This document shows, in pieces, positions 5,729 to 5,864 of a stretch of 5,864 nucleotides of DNA; within the stretch, counting starts at the first letter, position 1, and every line of letters begins with the position of its first letter. Origin of the DNA: Candidatus Poribacteria bacterium (GTDB taxonomy: Bacteria > Poribacteria > WGA-4E > WGA-3G); assembly GCA_009845505.1 (NCBI GenBank), contig VXZL01000263.1, positions 1 through 5,864 on the forward strand. Direction: 5' to 3'. A model generated the notes under the pieces. It did no database searches. It worked only from the letters and a program-made list of their open reading frames with translations, and was not told the DNA's origin. Position numbers and translations under genes: made by a program.

Positions 5729-5740
5729 GTTTGATATAAT
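5711..5740 (+). promoter_or_regulatory. Promoter of era
   Basis: The -35 TTGATT (5711-5716), an 18-bp spacer and a consensus -10 TATAAT (5735-5740) are present, with TGA before the -10 as an extended element. The expected transcription start near 5747 leaves a leader of about 50 bases before the era ATG. Confidence 0.65.
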
Positions 5741-5796
5741 AGATATTAGTCTCATTTCCGCAACATATCAGAAAATAACATTACCTTCAAAAAATT

Positions 5797-5864
5797 ATGC
5801 ACGAAAATCAAAACTTCAAATCCGGTTACGTTAGCATCATCGGCGCACCGAACGTTGGTAAATC
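5797..5864 (+). CDS. era: GTPase Era, N-terminal fragment (cut by window end)
   Basis: Only 22 full codons are inside the window. The frame begins at ATG 5797 and reads through GYVSIIGAPNVGKS, the G1/Walker A loop of a TRAFAC GTPase. The short N-terminal extension before GY and the spacing from the start are typical of Era, an essential GTPase that binds 16S rRNA and helps mature the 30S ribosomal subunit. The related GTPase Der/EngA usually begins its loop closer to the N-terminus, so Era is favoured but not certain from this fragment. No Shine-Dalgarno is visible before the ATG. The gene has its own promoter and is independent of the toxin-antitoxin pair upstream. Confidence 0.8.
   Translation, partial: MHENQNFKSGYVSIIGAPNVGK

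Overview
This window looks like a bacterial chromosome segment of intermediate base composition. Every gene is on the + strand, and intergenic gaps are mostly short. Gene content (an LDHD-like FAD D-lactate dehydrogenase, a CtBP-like D-2-hydroxyacid dehydrogenase, a stand-alone trpB, a HEAT-repeat protein, and small DUF433/DUF5615 and RelE-type toxin-antitoxin genes) is the mix I associate with deep-branching, uncultivated bacteria such as Candidatus Poribacteria. That placement is an impression from gene content and protein style; no phylogenetic marker was tested.

Layout. Positions 1-234 are non-coding. They hold a 12-bp inverted repeat, a 3x9-bp tandem repeat and a good promoter that ends almost on the first ATG. 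Positions 235-1617 encode an FAD-linked D-lactate dehydrogenase. A repeat-rich gap follows (1606-1769): three copies of a 30-bp repeat at a period of 66-68 bp, the first of which overlaps the gene's stop codon, plus a 19-bp palindrome. Positions 1785-2801 encode an NAD-dependent D-2-hydroxyacid dehydrogenase, and trpB follows at 2849-4042 after 47 bp. A hairpin and a new promoter separate trpB from an accessory stretch (4199-5681). This holds a small antitoxin-like gene, the 20-codon remnant of what looks like its RelE-type toxin, a HEAT-repeat protein, and an intact DUF433/DUF5615 toxin-antitoxin pair that overlaps by 17 bp. The window ends inside the first codons of era (5797 onward), which has its own promoter.

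How the parts relate. The first two enzymes both belong to families acting on D-2-hydroxy acids, one FAD-linked and one NAD-linked. The second may be co-transcribed with trpB, whose substrate is L-serine. The accessory stretch sits between two housekeeping genes (trpB and era) and looks like a site where small toxin-antitoxin modules accumulate and decay. All three promoters that could be read share an extended -10 (TGN followed by TATAAT or TAAAAT), which suggests one housekeeping sigma-factor grammar.

The most notable observations are the in-frame collapsed toxin next to an intact antitoxin, and the periodic 30-bp repeat that supplies the end of the first gene. I found no cas genes, rRNA, tRNA, transposase or clear riboswitch.
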